Shown: positions 10,857 to 22,827 of the stretch, piece after piece
How the letters are laid out: each line of letters opens with the position of its first letter
Numbering within the stretch: position 1 is the first letter of the stretch
Assembly: GCA_001600635.1 (NCBI GenBank)
Contig: BCKL01000015.1
Location: 213,389-277,388 of the forward strand
DNA: 64,000 nucleotides
Direction of reading: 5' to 3'
Origin: Leucosporidium creatinivorum
Taxonomy: Eukaryota > Basidiomycota > Microbotryomycetes > Leucosporidiales > Leucosporidiaceae
Program-made: the position numbers and the translations under genes
Notes under the pieces: model-generated
Database searches by the model: none
What the model was told of the DNA's origin: nothing
What the model saw: the letters and a program-made list of their open reading frames with translations, nothing else

Positions 10857-13800
10857 TCACGCGCCGAGTCCCGCCCTTCGGCTCTCTGCTTGCTTCTCGA
10901 CGGTCTGGTGCATCTTATCGGAATGACGACCGCATGTTTTTCCCTGAACTGAAAGGTTATACGTCACTAAAAGAGCGAGTAAAGTCGACGTCTGTGCCCT
11001 TTCCTGACTCTCCATCTTTCCTAGAACACAACCCCTCCCCCTCGTCGTCGGCGGCCTAGCAGGCGTGGTCCTCTCCAGCTCGACAGTAATGGCCCTCCTC
11101 TTGAGCCCCACGGGCTCCTCCTTCTCCTCCTCCGCCGACTCGGGCTCGGTTTCCTCCTCCCCTCGCCGTCTCCCTATTCTTGTCGCCCGTCCCCCTCTCC
11201 CTCGACTCGTCCGCTTCCTCACGATGGAATCGCTTGGCTGGTCCAGCTCGCTCGTCCTCGCTGTCCTCGGCGGCGAGTTGAGCCCGAGCGGCAGCTTGGG
11301 CTTGAAGACGACGGGTGGAGGGGGAGAGGATGACGGTGGTAGCGGAGGAGGCGCGTTGGTTGGGCGAGGGAGAAGGGGAAGGGGAGAGGAGGAGTGTCGG
11401 CTCCGTGCTCCCGCGCTTGGAGGTGATGGCAGCGGGGAGGGGTCGTTCGGCCGTAATGTCCTCCTGCTCCTCATCGTCCGCTTGAGCCATCGACTCGTCG
11501 TTGAGAGGGACGTCAAACTCGCGAGAGTAGGCTGCCGACTCGTCGTAGTTGAGAAGCTATCGTCCATGAGATCGCGAGCCGACTCGTCGGGGAGGAAGAC
11601 GGCCGATCGTTCTTGACGGGAGTAGGAGGGGGAGGAGGGCGATTCGTCATCGCTGTCGTCGTGGGAGAGGGTCGAGGGCGATGGTGCAGGGAATGGAGGC
11701 TGAGCTTGGCCTTGAGCGACGTAGAGGGTTGGCGAAGGGGGCGAAGGCGACTCGGTGCGCTCCTGCTCGTACATATCCTGCTCCTCCTCCTCCTCGTAGC
11801 CCTCCTCTTCGTACATCTCCTCCTCGTACATCTCCTCCTCGTGCATCTCCTCCTTAGCCTCGTCCTCATTCTCCACTTTCCCCACGCCCATCCCGGGCAA
11901 CCTAATCCCACCCCTCACTTTCGGATCCCACCTAGGCGGCGTCTCCATCGTGATGGAGCAAGTTTGCGCGAAGGGTTCGGGCGAGTCGAGCGAGAAGGCG
12001 AAGGTGGTAGAGGGGCGAGTGGGAGTGGGGAGATGGGCGAAAGTCGGTGAGGAGGAAGCTTGGCGGGGAGTGAGCGAGGTGCGAGATGGGGAGGGTGTGG
12101 GAGAGGCGAGGGGAGTGGGAGAGGCGAGGGGAGTGGAGGGGCGAGGAGCGACGGCGGTGGAGGAAGGTGGAGGAGAAGGAGGAGCTTGCTCGTGCTGCGA
12201 AGTAATTGCATCCTCCACGATGGCGATGGGAACGACCTCGGTGCCCGCGTCGGTGCTGGAGTGCTCGTCGGCGCTTGACTCGAGCTCGGGCGAAACGAGC
12301 TCCTCTTCACTCCCAACCTCGAACGCCGCTTCCTCCACGTTATCGACCGACCCTTGCTCGTTCGCAGCTCCAGCGGCCATCTCTCCCTCGTCCTGCTCCA
12401 TCTCCAGCTCGACATCAACGCCGACCTCGGCCAGCTGCTCGACCCCTTCCTCGGCGAGGGGCCCATCCTGCTCCTCAATAACGCAGGGAGCGAAGACCTC
12501 CTCCTCCTCTCCCACCTGCTGAGGCTCGACGTGCTCCTCGAGCTCCGTCTCGGAAGCAGGCGACTCCGAGCGATCCTCCTCCTCGGTGGCGGCGACCGAC
12601 TCGACCGACTCGGCGTGAACGAGACGGATCGATTCCTCCTCTGGTTCCTCGGGCTCGTGCAGCTCGACCTCGGCTTGCGGCTGATCCTCGACGACGGCGA
12701 CGGCGGGTTGAGCCTCCTCGACGGCGAGAGCGACGGGAAGAGTGGACGAGAAGTAGTCGACGGCGGTGGGTTCAGACTCGATGGTCGGCTCAGGCTCGAG
12801 GGCGGAAAGTGGAGGGGAGGAACGGCGAAGGGAAGGCTCGGCGGCGGCGATGGGTTCGGGAAGAGGGGTAAGCTCCGGCGCTTGCGACTGCGATTCCTCG
12901 ATGACGATAGTCCCATCCATCCCATCCTCATCGAGAACGGTCTCTTGGCTAGCTGTTAGGTCCTCCTGCTCGGGCTCTTGCTCGATTCGGGCGTGCGAGG
13001 TCGCGGGAGAGACGATGGGAGAGGCGAGCCCAGCGAGGACATTATCGGCGCCTGCGATGACGGTAGAAGACGAGGTGGAAGGGGTGGGGGCGAATTGCGC
13101 TTCCTCCTCGACGATTGCGACTAGTTGATCGAGCTGGGCTTCCTCCTCCTTCTCGGCGTCCTTGCTCTTCTCCATCTCCTTCTCCTGCACCGGCACCGGC
13201 ACCTTCTCCTGCACCTTCTCCATCTCCTTCTTCTCCACCTCTTCGCCTCCAGTAGCAACGCCCCCCTTCCTCCTCTTCTTCTCCACCTCCCTCTCCCTCC
13301 CTCTCCCTCTTCTCTCTCCTCTCCCTCGCCGCCATCGTCGCAGCGCTAGGCGCCGTCAGCGGGTGGGCGTGCGCTCTTGCCGCTGCCGTACTGCTCGTAG
13401 CGGTGGCGTGAGAAGTGGTGGAAGGAGCGGGTCGACGAGAGGCGGAAGGAGCGGCGCCTGCTACTCGAGCGACTGAGGCGGCGGGGAGGGTTCTGCTGGT
13501 GAAGGAGGAGGAGGGAGGTGGGTGAGGGCGGAAGGGACCTGAAGTCGAGGGAGCGGGAGGAGCAGAAGGCGGATGGGAGGAAAGGCCGTCACTTGAGTTG
13601 AGAGAGGCGAGCTCGGCGCCGAGCGAGTCGACGCGAGAGCGTTGGTGGAGCCTGAGAGGGCGGAAGTCGAGCTAGTGGTGGGTGCAGTGGTCGAGGAAGG
13701 GGAGGGGGGGGGGGCTATGGGCGAGAGGTGGAAGCGATGAGAGGTCGAGAGCGCGAGGAAGTGGAGGAGGAGAGGGCCGAGTTTGAGCTCGAGCTCGGCT

Positions 13801-14004
13801 TGTGCACTAACGAGGTCGAGAGCGGTGGTCGGGTGTGCGGTAGGGAGTTGGAAGTTGGGGTAATGACGGTAGTGGGTGATGTTGCTGATGATGAGAGATT
13901 CCGGGTGGAGCGACGTTGAGGGTTTCGGAAGGGAAGGAGAAAGACACCGGTCAACGGTGCTCGTCGGGAGCGAACGGACATGGCATACGCACCTGATCCT
14001 CCAT
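10857..14004 (-). CDS. Large acidic, low-complexity protein (N-terminus unresolved)
   Basis: The main open frame runs from about 13286 down to the stop at 10857-10859. It encodes long Glu/Pro/Ser-rich text with heptad-like Glu/Lys runs at the start (EKKEMEKVQEKVPVPVQEKE), repeated EEMYEEEMYEEEGYEEEEE about halfway, and basic segments near the end (VRKRTSRGRGGRATRIGRRR). Upstream, two more segments look coding in other frames: a leucine-rich helix-like block around 13730-13900 (SAQAELELKLGPLLLHFLAL) and a linker with DSLGAELASLNSSDG at 13590-13650, leading to MAARERREKRERE at 13335. The switches fall at a run of about eleven G (13704-13714 on +) and at a GAGGGA-rich tract near 13290. A possible first exon is MEDQ at 13993-14004. 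I do not recognise the family. It could be one gene with introns, or a gene with indels in simple sequence. Confidence 0.5.
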
Positions 14005-14008
14005 CTAT

Positions 14009-14513
14009 CTACCGAGCGCCAGCACGGAAAGCCCTGCCGATTGCCCTCTTTCCTCCCTGCCGACTCGCCGCCTCTGCCGCGGCCCACTCCTGTTGTGCAG
14101 TCTCCAAAAGATACTTCCTACCCCTCTTCGTGTTGACAAGTACCGTTGTGATGCCAACGCACCTCCCGGCAGGGATGCCCCAGCGTCGGCCGATAAGGCG
14201 GACTTGGGTCGCGACCTCGCCCAGCGAAGGATTGGCATGAGCGAGGAGTGTGCGGGCCATGTCGTGCTCCTTCTTGGCCGCGAGAAGAGAGATGGAGAAA
14301 AGGACGAGGTCTTGAACCTCTTGCGAAGAGTGAGCGCACAGGGCGCTTGGCTCGACACAAGCCCCAATTCCCCTTCGGCGCAGGCTCGCCTCGGCGATCA
14401 ACAAAACGCACCGGCTCGGGTTCACCGCTGTGCAGAGGAGGGACGGGAGCTGTCAGAGAACGGCTCAAGCTTGGCTTGCTCTTGCTCTTGCTGAGGACGG
14501 CGCGGAGCAGCAT
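14009..14513 (-). CDS. Small unidentified protein, possible mitochondrial presequence
   Basis: ATG at 14511-14513 opens MLLRAVLSKSKSKPSLSRSL, a short basic Ser/Leu-rich start like a mitochondrial targeting peptide. After about 30 residues the protein-like reading moves to another frame (SISLLAAKKEHDMARTLLAH, followed by EVATQVRLIGRRWGI, then TKRGRKYLLETAQQEW) ending at 14009-14011. An intron between the two parts, for example from GTGCGT or GTGAAC near 14415-14430 to a CAAG near 14330, would be needed, but no convincing CAG/branch pair is visible. The helical Ala-rich text resembles TPR/Sel1-type repeats in general feel only. The stop lies 4 nt from a possible start of the neighbour, so the two may also belong to one gene. 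Confidence 0.35.
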
Positions 14514-15100
14514 CCTGCGACTGGAGCTCACTTGCGAGACGGTATAGAGGCACAGAAGAGCTGTAGCCTTCTTGTCCGATCCGCCCGAGTCGAAACGAGA
14601 AGAACGAGCGAGTAAAAGGAAGCCAACCTTCGTCGAAGCCAAACGACTGAGTTGGCTCGCGCTCTCGAGTAGAGATATCGCTCAGTGCGCGCTGTACGCC
14701 GGTACAGATATCTACTAGCGTGCTCTCTCTGTTGCGCCTGAGCCGAAGAGGCGTTGTCGCCTCAAGCAAGACCGAGATGCCCTTCTCTCGCGCCGAGCTT
14801 GCAATGGCTCCACAGTCGTGCTCTCCAGGAGCTCGGGCTAGCTTTCTCAGAGAGATGCAGACAGCTTTGAAGATGTACGAAGGACAGTACTACATAGCAG
14901 CCTACTCGGTGCACTGGCAGCGCCGGACCTTCGCCGAGAAATTTCGAAGCCACCGCCGAGCTCGGCTCTCGCTGTGAAGCTACAAAGTCTCGAGAACTTC
15001 GAGAGGAAAGCTTTGCGAAGCGCTTCTACTGCCATTTTTCAGCTTCGAACCCATTTGTACTACATCACGACTTTCGGATCCTGGCCTCGCTCGACTGACT

Positions 15101-17118
15101 TTGCGGGTTGGCTCCTCCGCCGTCGTTCAACCTCGTCGCTTTCGCCCTTCGCTCGCTGCCAGTATCCTCGTCTGGTGCAGCGTATCGTCAGCCGCCATTC
15201 TGCAGGTTCTTCTTCGTCCAGCGGCCGCTACGGCTCGTCTTTACGCGACAAAGGCCGCCAAACCACCCCTCGCCTCGTCGTCCAAGGCCGTCGCTAAGCC
15301 CGCTCGCAAGCCCGAGGTGCCATTGAACGAGCAATCCGCTTCAATGGGATCTACCAGCAAGACTTCGCCCCGGAAGAAGCCCGTCTCGTCGACTTCAGCC
15401 GCCGCCGCCGCAACAAAGAGCAAGAGCAAGGGGCGGCCGTCGCCCAAGGTCCATCGAGCGCAGCGCGCCGAGCTGGACCGTAAAGCTACATCTCCGAGGT
15501 CCAAGCCAGAGCTACCGCTGCCCGATAAGCTCGTTCGGTGGAGGACCAGTGAGTATCGCTCCTTCGCCTTCCCTTCTCGCCCGAGCTAACGAGCTGCATC
15601 TACAACAGTCTCCGTCGAGTGGCGCGCAATCTTGGAGTCCAACACCGAGTCTGCCATCTGGCGCGCGCAGAACCTCACCCCCAACACGCTCTGCAACTCG
15701 CCCCTCGCCAACGCCGATGGGTCTCTCTCGCTGTTCGAAGGCAAAGGCCCCAACGGCATGGCTCGCCTCTTCTACTCGCTGGGCCAGATCAACGCTGCTC
15801 GCACGGCGATGGTGCAGCGCGGAGTCCCCGAGGAATGGCTCGAGGAGACCTGGAACGACGAATGGGTTTGGTCCGCCGAGCAGATCAGGGAGCTCAAGAG
15901 GATCCGCTTCAAGGACGGGAAGGGGTTGGGATTCCGGCTGGCGGCAATGAAGGAAGCCCAGCGGGCGCTCAATGCGCCGCGCCAGCAAGAGCAGGAGCAG
16001 GAGCCGCCCTTGCTCGCCGAGTCGACCGACTCCGCACCGCCGAACGAACGGATCGCCATTTCCGCCTCTGCCGCTCATCGGAAACGGCTCGCCTCCGCCA
16101 CCTCCCTGCCCACTCCGTCACCATCCGTCGAATCCTCCCCCGAACCATCCTCCGCGTCCGTCACCGACGAGCTAAAGAAACCGAGGCCAACTCTCACTGC
16201 GGCGCAAGAGGCTGCCAAACTCGCCAGGGAGCAGAAGTGGCTCGCCAAATGGAACAAGGAGTTCGACCTTACGCAGGCGACGTGGTTGAAGGCCAAAGCG
16301 GAAGGAGGAGCGGCGTTCTTGAGTTTGGATGTCGAGATGTACGAGTGGGATGAGCGGTGTCTACTCGAGTTCGGGTGGAGCCTTACGGAGTTTGTGAAAG
16401 AGGACGATGGGAGCGTTACAGAGCGCAGGGACGATCAGCACATCAGTGAGTCTCGGGGTTTTGACCGGGAGCGAGCTCGGCGCTGACTTTCCTCGCCTAC
16501 CCAGTCATCAAGGAGCATCTGCGCTTCCGGAACAAGCGCCACGTCGTCGACGCTCGCGATGTACGTCATATTCTTCTCCCTCTGCCAGTTCAGTACTCAT
16601 TCCCATGCCCCGTGCAGCACTTCGACTTTGGCACGTCGCTCCGACTCTCCCTCGACGCGACCTACAACCTCCTCCACGCCACATTGGAGACCCTCTCTTC
16701 CAACCAACCTCTCTTCGTCATCTTCCACGACCCTCGCGCCGACCTGAGAGCTCTTCACACTCTCGGATTCGAGCACGAGTTCTTCAAGAAGTCGGTCGCT
16801 ACTGCTGCTGCTGCCAACGCGGGTGTACCGAGGGAAGGTCTCTTCGTGTGTGATACGCAGCCGCTCTACTCGGCTTGGGCGGGCGTGCCCAACCAGACGA
16901 AGCTGGAGAAATGCTGCGACGCGCTGGAGGTCAGCCATCTCGTTTTTGGCTTCCGCCGAAGTAGCTGCTGACAGTCGTCTGCACGTCAACAGGTCCCTAC
17001 CAAACGCCTTCACAACGCCGGAAACGATGCCCGATACACGCAGATTCTCTTTGAGCGGATGATGGACTCCAGCATCCCTCGGCCGACGCCGCTCGTTCCA
17101 TTGGCGGAGACAGCGTAG
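15101..17118 (+). CDS. DEDDh 3'-5' exonuclease-fold protein, Gfd2/YDR514C-like, probable mitochondrial presequence
   Basis: Exons from before 15300 to TAG at 17116-17118. After a basic Ser/Lys/Ala region the protein reads VRWRTISVEWRAILES, then a folded part with WLAKWNKEFDLTQATWLKA and AAFLSLDVEMYEWDE. That last motif has the D-x-E of a DEDD exonuclease site. Later come PLFVIFHDPRADLRAL (motif II-like Asp) and, near the end, KRLHNAGNDARYT, which fits the H-N-A-x-N-D pattern of DEDDh enzymes. Fungal Gfd2/YDR514C and QIP-like proteins share this layout. Introns at 15549, 16447, 16561 and 16930 are clear (GT...CAG). The start is not resolved: text upstream of the first in-frame ATG (15344) looks like a presequence with a cleavage site (TARLYATKAAKPP), so a first exon with the ATG probably lies before 15101. 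Confidence 0.75.
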
Positions 17119-17394
17119 CGTAGAAGCGGAGATGGACTAGATTGGCGGCCTCATTAACAGTAGAGTTGTGATTCGGTAGACTTGCGTGACGATGTTGTAA
17201 CATCATACAGCACCCTTTCTCTGATGGCGAGTGCGAGAGCAAGCACTTCGGCGACGATAGCTGGCGACTCTCAAGCTGCTCGCGACTCGGCGGTCTGTTA
17301 CTGTGAATGCGAGAGCTCTATGGCTGCTCGTCTCTTCTTTCGTTTCGTCTCCCAGTCGTCTAAGGCTCCCCATCCTCCATCGCCGCTCATCTCG

Positions 17395-20269
17395 CTACTT
17401 CAAACCCATCGCCTTTCTCCTCACCCACCGCTCCTCGAACTGCATCCTCTCCATCAACCTTCGGTGAAACGTCCTCTCCCCTCGATTCCTGAACGCCTTC
17501 AAGATCGTCCGGTACGCCGGCCGGCGAAACATCTTGAACTGCTCGGGCGTGGGGATGGGCTGCTCGTCGACGGTGAGGCCTCGGAGGGTGGCAGGAGGAG
17601 ACGAAGAGCGAGTGGATTCGAAGATGGACGTGGCGGCGGGCTCGAGGTCGATGTTCAGGGATTGACGAGCGAGCTTGACGAGTGTGGCGGAAGTGATCTC
17701 GCGGGGCCAGCGAGTGAGAGACTTGAGGACGATGTTGGGGAGGATGTCGATCATGTCCTCGCGTTGGTCCTGGTCCTCCTCGTGGTCCCTCCTCCTTCCT
17801 TCACGACGCCGCAGCATCATCCCCTCCCCTCTCGCCAACTCGCCCCTCATCTCCCTCATCTGCTTCCTCCCATAACTCGAGGTCCTCGGCCCCCGCTCCG
17901 AGCTCTCCAGAAATCGTCCCAGCACAATTGCTCTCGTCGCTTCGTCGACCTTCTCTCCCATCAGCTTCCCCTTCAACTTTCTCCACTCCTCCCCGTTCAA
18001 CCCATCGCGCAATCCCTCCTCTTCCGCCTCCCTCCACTGCCTCGCCACATGCCTCCTCCACGCCCGTTCCCCACTAGCCGCGCTGGACAGCTTCAATAGC
18101 TTGTTCGAAAGCTTGAGCGACCGAGGGATCTCGAGCTTCTGCAAGAGGAGGAGATCCTCCTGCGCCATTGCGAGCGCCTCCTTCGCTCGACGGCGGTTCG
18201 TCTCGCGCGTCGTGTGTCCCACTTGGCTCGGCGTCATCCCTCCTCCTGAGCCCATCTTCTTGAGGCCCGAGAAGCGAGCTTCCCAAGCCTCGACCTCGGG
18301 CTGGATCTCCTCGGCGGCCCAGCGCTCTTGCAGCTCGGTCCAAGCAAAATTGGCGGTGCGTCCATGATGAGAGCACAGGAGAGGGTAGTAGTGGTCGATG
18401 GAGCGGAGATGGCGAGGTATGAGCGAGATGATCTTGTAGGCGGGAGAGGGGTGTCGAGCGTCAATGAGGGCGGCGAGAACCGAGGGGAGGAAGTCGGGAG
18501 AGAAGTAAGAGTGACCGTCGGGGAGGCGGAGAGTAGCGAGGATGAGTGAGGTGAGGAACGGCTCGAGGGGAATGTCGACGCCAAAGCCTTCCGCGAGCAG
18601 TTGGCTCGTCCGCTCGATGAGAGCGAGGTCGAGCTCCTCCGGCGAGAACGTCTGGCACATCTCGGTCGTGGCGTCTACCAGCGTCTCAGCAAGGAACCGA
18701 ACGAGATCTCGGTTTTGTCGCCAATCCTCGTCGATGGAGGCGGCTTCCAAGACGGCGAGAGCGAGGGATTGACGCTCGCGAGGAGGGAGGGCCGAGTCGA
18801 TGAGGAGGCGAGTGACGATATCGGTGGAGCGTGCTTCGAGGGCAAGAAGGCCGACTTGGAGAAGGAGGGCGGGTGGAGGGGCTGGTAGAGAGGAGGAAGG
18901 GGAGGCCAGCCGGGAAGCCACCGAGGTGATTCGCCGTTGGCGCACGCTAGGCGAGAGCGATTCGGCGAGGGGAGAGTCGAGGAGTTCGAGGAAGGTCTGA
19001 AGGATGGTGAGATGGGCCTCGGGGGTGACGGGCGATGAGGTGGAGGATGGTCCGGAGGGTCGGCACGCGGCGTAGGCTTTCCAAGCCCAATCGTTGAGCT
19101 TGAGCCGGGCATCACCGAGAGGTCCTCTGTTCAGTGCGTCGGAGGTCGACGGCACCTGGGGATTGGCGAAGGCGAGAACGGCGAGCACCGTCCAATGATC
19201 GGGCTTAAGGCCGCGCTTGTCGAATCGGGTGAGGAGGGATCGGACGTCCTCGAGGTCCGCCTCGCGCTGCTGTAGCAGAGCCGCCTGTGCCAACCTGCGC
19301 TCCTTGGGCGTTGTTGCCTTCCCCCGATTGACAGACGACTCCGGCTCGACTTCGGCATAGGCGGAGAGAAGGAGATTGAGCGCCGGGACGTCGCCGAGCG
19401 CGAACTCGCCCTCCTTCCTCCTCGTCTCCAGCTCCTCGGTGGCCCACCGCTGTTGAACCACCATATCACCCAAAATCTCCTCCTCCCTTCCATCCTCCAC
19501 CGCCCTTGCCTTCCCACCATCGTTCCTCACTCGCTTCCGCATGAGCAATCCCATCGCGCTCGCGCCGAGAAAGATGGCCTGGAGCAGCGCCGCGCTAAGG
19601 AGATGAGGGTTGGCTCGGTCGGCTTGGGGGAGGAATGCGATTGGTGGAGGAGGAGTGGGAGGGTGCTGAGAGTCGCCTTCGTCGTCGTAGAGGATTGGTC
19701 GTTGCGAAGCGAGGAGGGCGGAAGGGGAAGCAGTGGGCGAAAGGCGGTGCGCCGAGCGGACGGATTTGAGGAGGGGTAACGGGGCGGCGGTAGCTGCTAG
19801 TCCTTTCGACCGAGAAGGTCGATGGGCTGATGCTGCTGGCGGAGCTGGGGAAGCGACCGCAGGAGCCGGCGCGTCGAGAGTAACGGCTGTGGAGAGAGAT
19901 ATGAGCTATGGGAGCAGACATAATAGGTCCGGACTCACCACTGGTAGATGCTACTGCTCCCTCGTACCCTGCATCCCTCTGCTCAGCCAACCGCTCCCTC
20001 ACAGCCAGGTCGCAAAATCTCCGTCTTGCTTCGTCTGCAGGGAATTGTTCGGGTGCAGAAGAGCGTGGCCGTGATGGTGTGCTCGATGCTGTTGCTGCTG
20101 TAGTCGAATAAGACCGCTGCGAGCTGCTCCGCGACGGCTTAGCTGCTACTCGTCGAATTGAGCTGGGAGATGCGCCGGTAGTCGGCCGAGGACGAGCTAC
20201 AGCCGAGACGATGGCTGCTAGCAGGGCGTGTCCATCCTGTAGGTCGATCCCAGCCCGCCGAGCTAGCAT
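17395..20269 (-). CDS. PPR-like mitochondrial protein
   Basis: Two exons (19939-20269 and 17395-19886) around a 52-nt intron (GTGAGT ... CCACAG); spliced length is exactly 941 codons including the stop from the ATG at 20267-20269. The N-terminus is MLARRAGIDLQDGHALL followed by basic Ser/Arg-rich text with SSQRSYSTTAATAS, a classic mitochondrial presequence. A hydrophobic segment (HLLSAALLQAIFLGASAMGL) precedes a long helical region. Repeats resembling PPR motifs are visible (VRSLLTRFDKRGLKPDHWTV; PEAHLTILQTFLELL). The C-terminal third is charged and ends FRNRGERTFHRRLMERMQFE. PPR proteins bind organelle RNA in fungi; the role here is inferred. An earlier in-frame ATG exists at 20404, but the presequence favours 20269. 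The gene is convergent with the exonuclease gene and divergent from ERG24. Confidence 0.75.
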
Positions 20270-20480
20270 CCGAGAGTCGAAGCGGAGGCGAGGTAGACGT
20301 CGGAGCCGAAGCGAGCTCTCGCTGCTTGCCTTCGCTTCCGCTCGACCCAGTCGAACGACCAAATCCCAGCTCGTTTTCAGCAGCGCCTCTTTGCTTCCTA
20401 CCATTCACTCGACTCGGCTCTGCTGCCCCAGCACTTCCTGTACCCTTCTACACCTTTAAATCGACGCGTCGAACCATCCC

Positions 20481-22376
20481 ATGGCCAACTCGAAGGCAGC
20501 CTACGTCGCTGCTCCCAGGTCGACGAGCTATGAATTCGGCGGAACGGCAGGAGCGTTGGGAGTGACTCTGGCTGTACCCTTTTTCTCTTACTGTACGTCT
20601 TTCATTCTCCCCATCGAAGAGGCTCGAGCTCACGCGCCATCTCCGTTCCCAACTTAGGGCTCACGCTCGCCTGCAGCGAGAATGCCTGCCCCGCTTGGCC
20701 CATGTCGAGCTTCATCGACTTTCACAAGCACGGCATCGAAGCCATGAGCTCGCTCGACTGGTGGAAGGATCTGTGGAGCTGGCAGGCGACCGGAGTCTAT
20801 TGCGCTTGGTATGCCTGGACTGTACTCTGCTGGGCTCTCCTGCCTGGCAAAGAGCTGGAAGGTGTAGAGCTGAGGAACGGCAAAAAGCTCAGCTACACCC
20901 ATAACGGTCAGTCCTTGCCTTCGCCGATCTGCGGAAGCCGAGCTAATCCCCTCCCTTCCTTCGCAGCCTTCGCTACCATGGCCCTCACCCTCGCTCTAAT
21001 CGCCGTCACTACCTTCACCCGCGGCGTTGGACCCCTCCTCTACATCGTCAACCACTACACCCAGCTCATCTCGGCCGCCGCCGCCATGTCTGTCGTTCAG
21101 GTGAGTGCAAGCTTCGGCGTTGAGATCGGTCGGTGCTGATCCACGCTCTCGTGAAATAGGCCTGCTTCGTCTACGCTCAAAGTCACCAGTCCGACATCGC
21201 CGCTCATTTTGGGTACAAGAACGCCATCGAGCAGCCGATGCTCGCTCTCGGAGGAAACACCTCGAGCCCTCTCTACAACGTTCGTGCTTCTACCCACTGT
21301 CCACGTACTCGGCGCTGACCTTTCAAACCACAACAGTGGTTCATCGGTCGTGGGCTCAACCCGCGCATCGGCTCGTTCGACATCAAGGCCTTCAACGAGA
21401 TGCGCCCGGGACTCATCCTTTGGGTCGTGATCGACCTCGCTTTCGTCGCCAAGCAGTACCATGACCTCGGCAGGATCACCGATAGTATCATCTTGACCGT
21501 CGCCTTCCACTCGTGGTATGTTCTCGACGCCGAGTGGAACGAGGTGAGTTCGGGTTTTGTTTGGCTCGGAGTTTGAGGTCGGTCGCTGATGCTTTTCGTC
21601 TCCCAGCCCGCCATCCTCACCACTATGGTTCGTCAAGACCTGTTCCTCTTCTTTCAACCTCCCACGCTAACCCTCCTCCTCGAACAGGACATCACCACCG
21701 ATGGCTTCGGCTTCATGCTCGCGGTCGGCGATCTCCTCTGGGTGCCCTTCACCTACTCGACCACCGCTCGCTACCTCGCCCTTCACCCCGTCGACATCGG
21801 TCTCCTCGGTACCGCCGGCATTCTCGCCGTGCAGCTCGTAGGATACACCATCTTCCGCGGCAGCAACAACGAGAAGAACGAGTTTAGGAAGGGCAACAAC
21901 CCCAACAGTGAGTTGCTGAGCTTGAGTCAGAGGAGAAGGATGGAGCTGATGTCGCTCTACTCTTCTACAGACCGCACCTTCCTCCAGACCGAGCGCGGCA
22001 CCAAGCTTCTCACCTCGGGCTGGTGGGGCCTTTCCCGTCACCCCAACTAGTGCGCTCTCTCCTCTTCGCTCTCATCCTGCTCCTCACTAATCCTCCTCTG
22101 TCCTCAAACAGCATGGGCGACTGGCTCATGTCATGGGCCTGGTGCTTGCCCGCCGGCTTCGCCTCCCCCATCCCTTACTACTATGTCATCTTCTTTGCCA
22201 TCCTCCTCGTCCACCGACAAATGAGGGACGACGAGGCCTGCGCGCACAAGTACAAGAAGGATTGGGAGACGTACAAGAAGTTGGTGCCGTCGCGGTGAGC
22301 TTTGGCTTCAGTTCGCTGCGAGAATTGAGAGCTGATCTTCTGGTTGTTGTGCAGCATCATCCCTTACATCTACTAG
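20481..22376 (+). CDS. ERG24: Delta(14)-sterol reductase (C-14 reductase, ERG24)
   Basis: Nine or so exons encode a polytopic membrane protein beginning MANSKAAYVAAPRSTSYEFG. Diagnostic text: GRGLNPRIGSFDIKAFNEMR followed by PGLILW, then the C-terminal NADPH-binding block: RGTKLLTSGWWGLSRHPNYM, then GDWLMSWAW, and the tail HKYKKDWETYKKLVPSRIIP ending YIY. This is the ERG24/LBR/DHCR7 family; the 'NPRIGSFD.K.F.E.RPG' form fits ERG24 rather than ERG4. The enzyme reduces the C14-C15 double bond left by CYP51 in ergosterol synthesis, in the ER membrane using NADPH. Introns are short GT-AG types; the one before the MGDWLMSW exon splits a Tyr codon (GTGCGC ... AAACAG). The partner that acts next, ERG25, is at 29-31 kb. 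It is divergent from the PPR-like gene, and its ATG lies 25 nt after a TTTAAAT stretch. Confidence 0.95.
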
Positions 22377-22827
22377 TCGAGCGCGGTTGCAGAAGGCGTG
22401 AGAATAGTGATATCTATCAAAAGTAATCTAACAGCGCGAGTAACGAGTTTCCTTGCCTTCGCCGAGAAGCGAACTCGGTCGGCTTCTGCAGCTTGCTGGG
22501 GTGTACTTTAGGCTCCGGCGACTGTAGCGGTCAAGTTTTCGGTGTACCGAAATGCTCCCAGTCGATTTTCAGTTGTGCATGAGACTAAGAAATGGCGTTC
22601 CGAGCTGCTCGGCGAAGACGAAATGTAGTCGACTTGTCCTGGTTTCGGTTGTTTCTTACTCGTATTGAAGAACCGCGCTGGGGTGTAGCTCGACCGCTCT
22701 GTCTGTGAGCTGAGGTTGACCCTGCAGAATTTGAGCCGCCAGCCAGCGGAGCGAGCCCCGGGGTGGAAAACCTCGAAGGCCCAGCGGCACTTCTCTGTTT
22801 CGCCGTCTCCGTCGCCTTATCCCAACG

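Noticed and set aside
11056-12959. Several 130-340 residue open frames overlapping the acidic gene
   Set aside because: They are Leu/Ser/Arg-rich complements of Glu/Pro codons, without splice support or motifs.
22680-22760. tRNA-like GTGTAGCTCGACCGC upstream of RPL7
   Set aside because: Only a weak A-box resemblance; no B box at the right distance and no cloverleaf.
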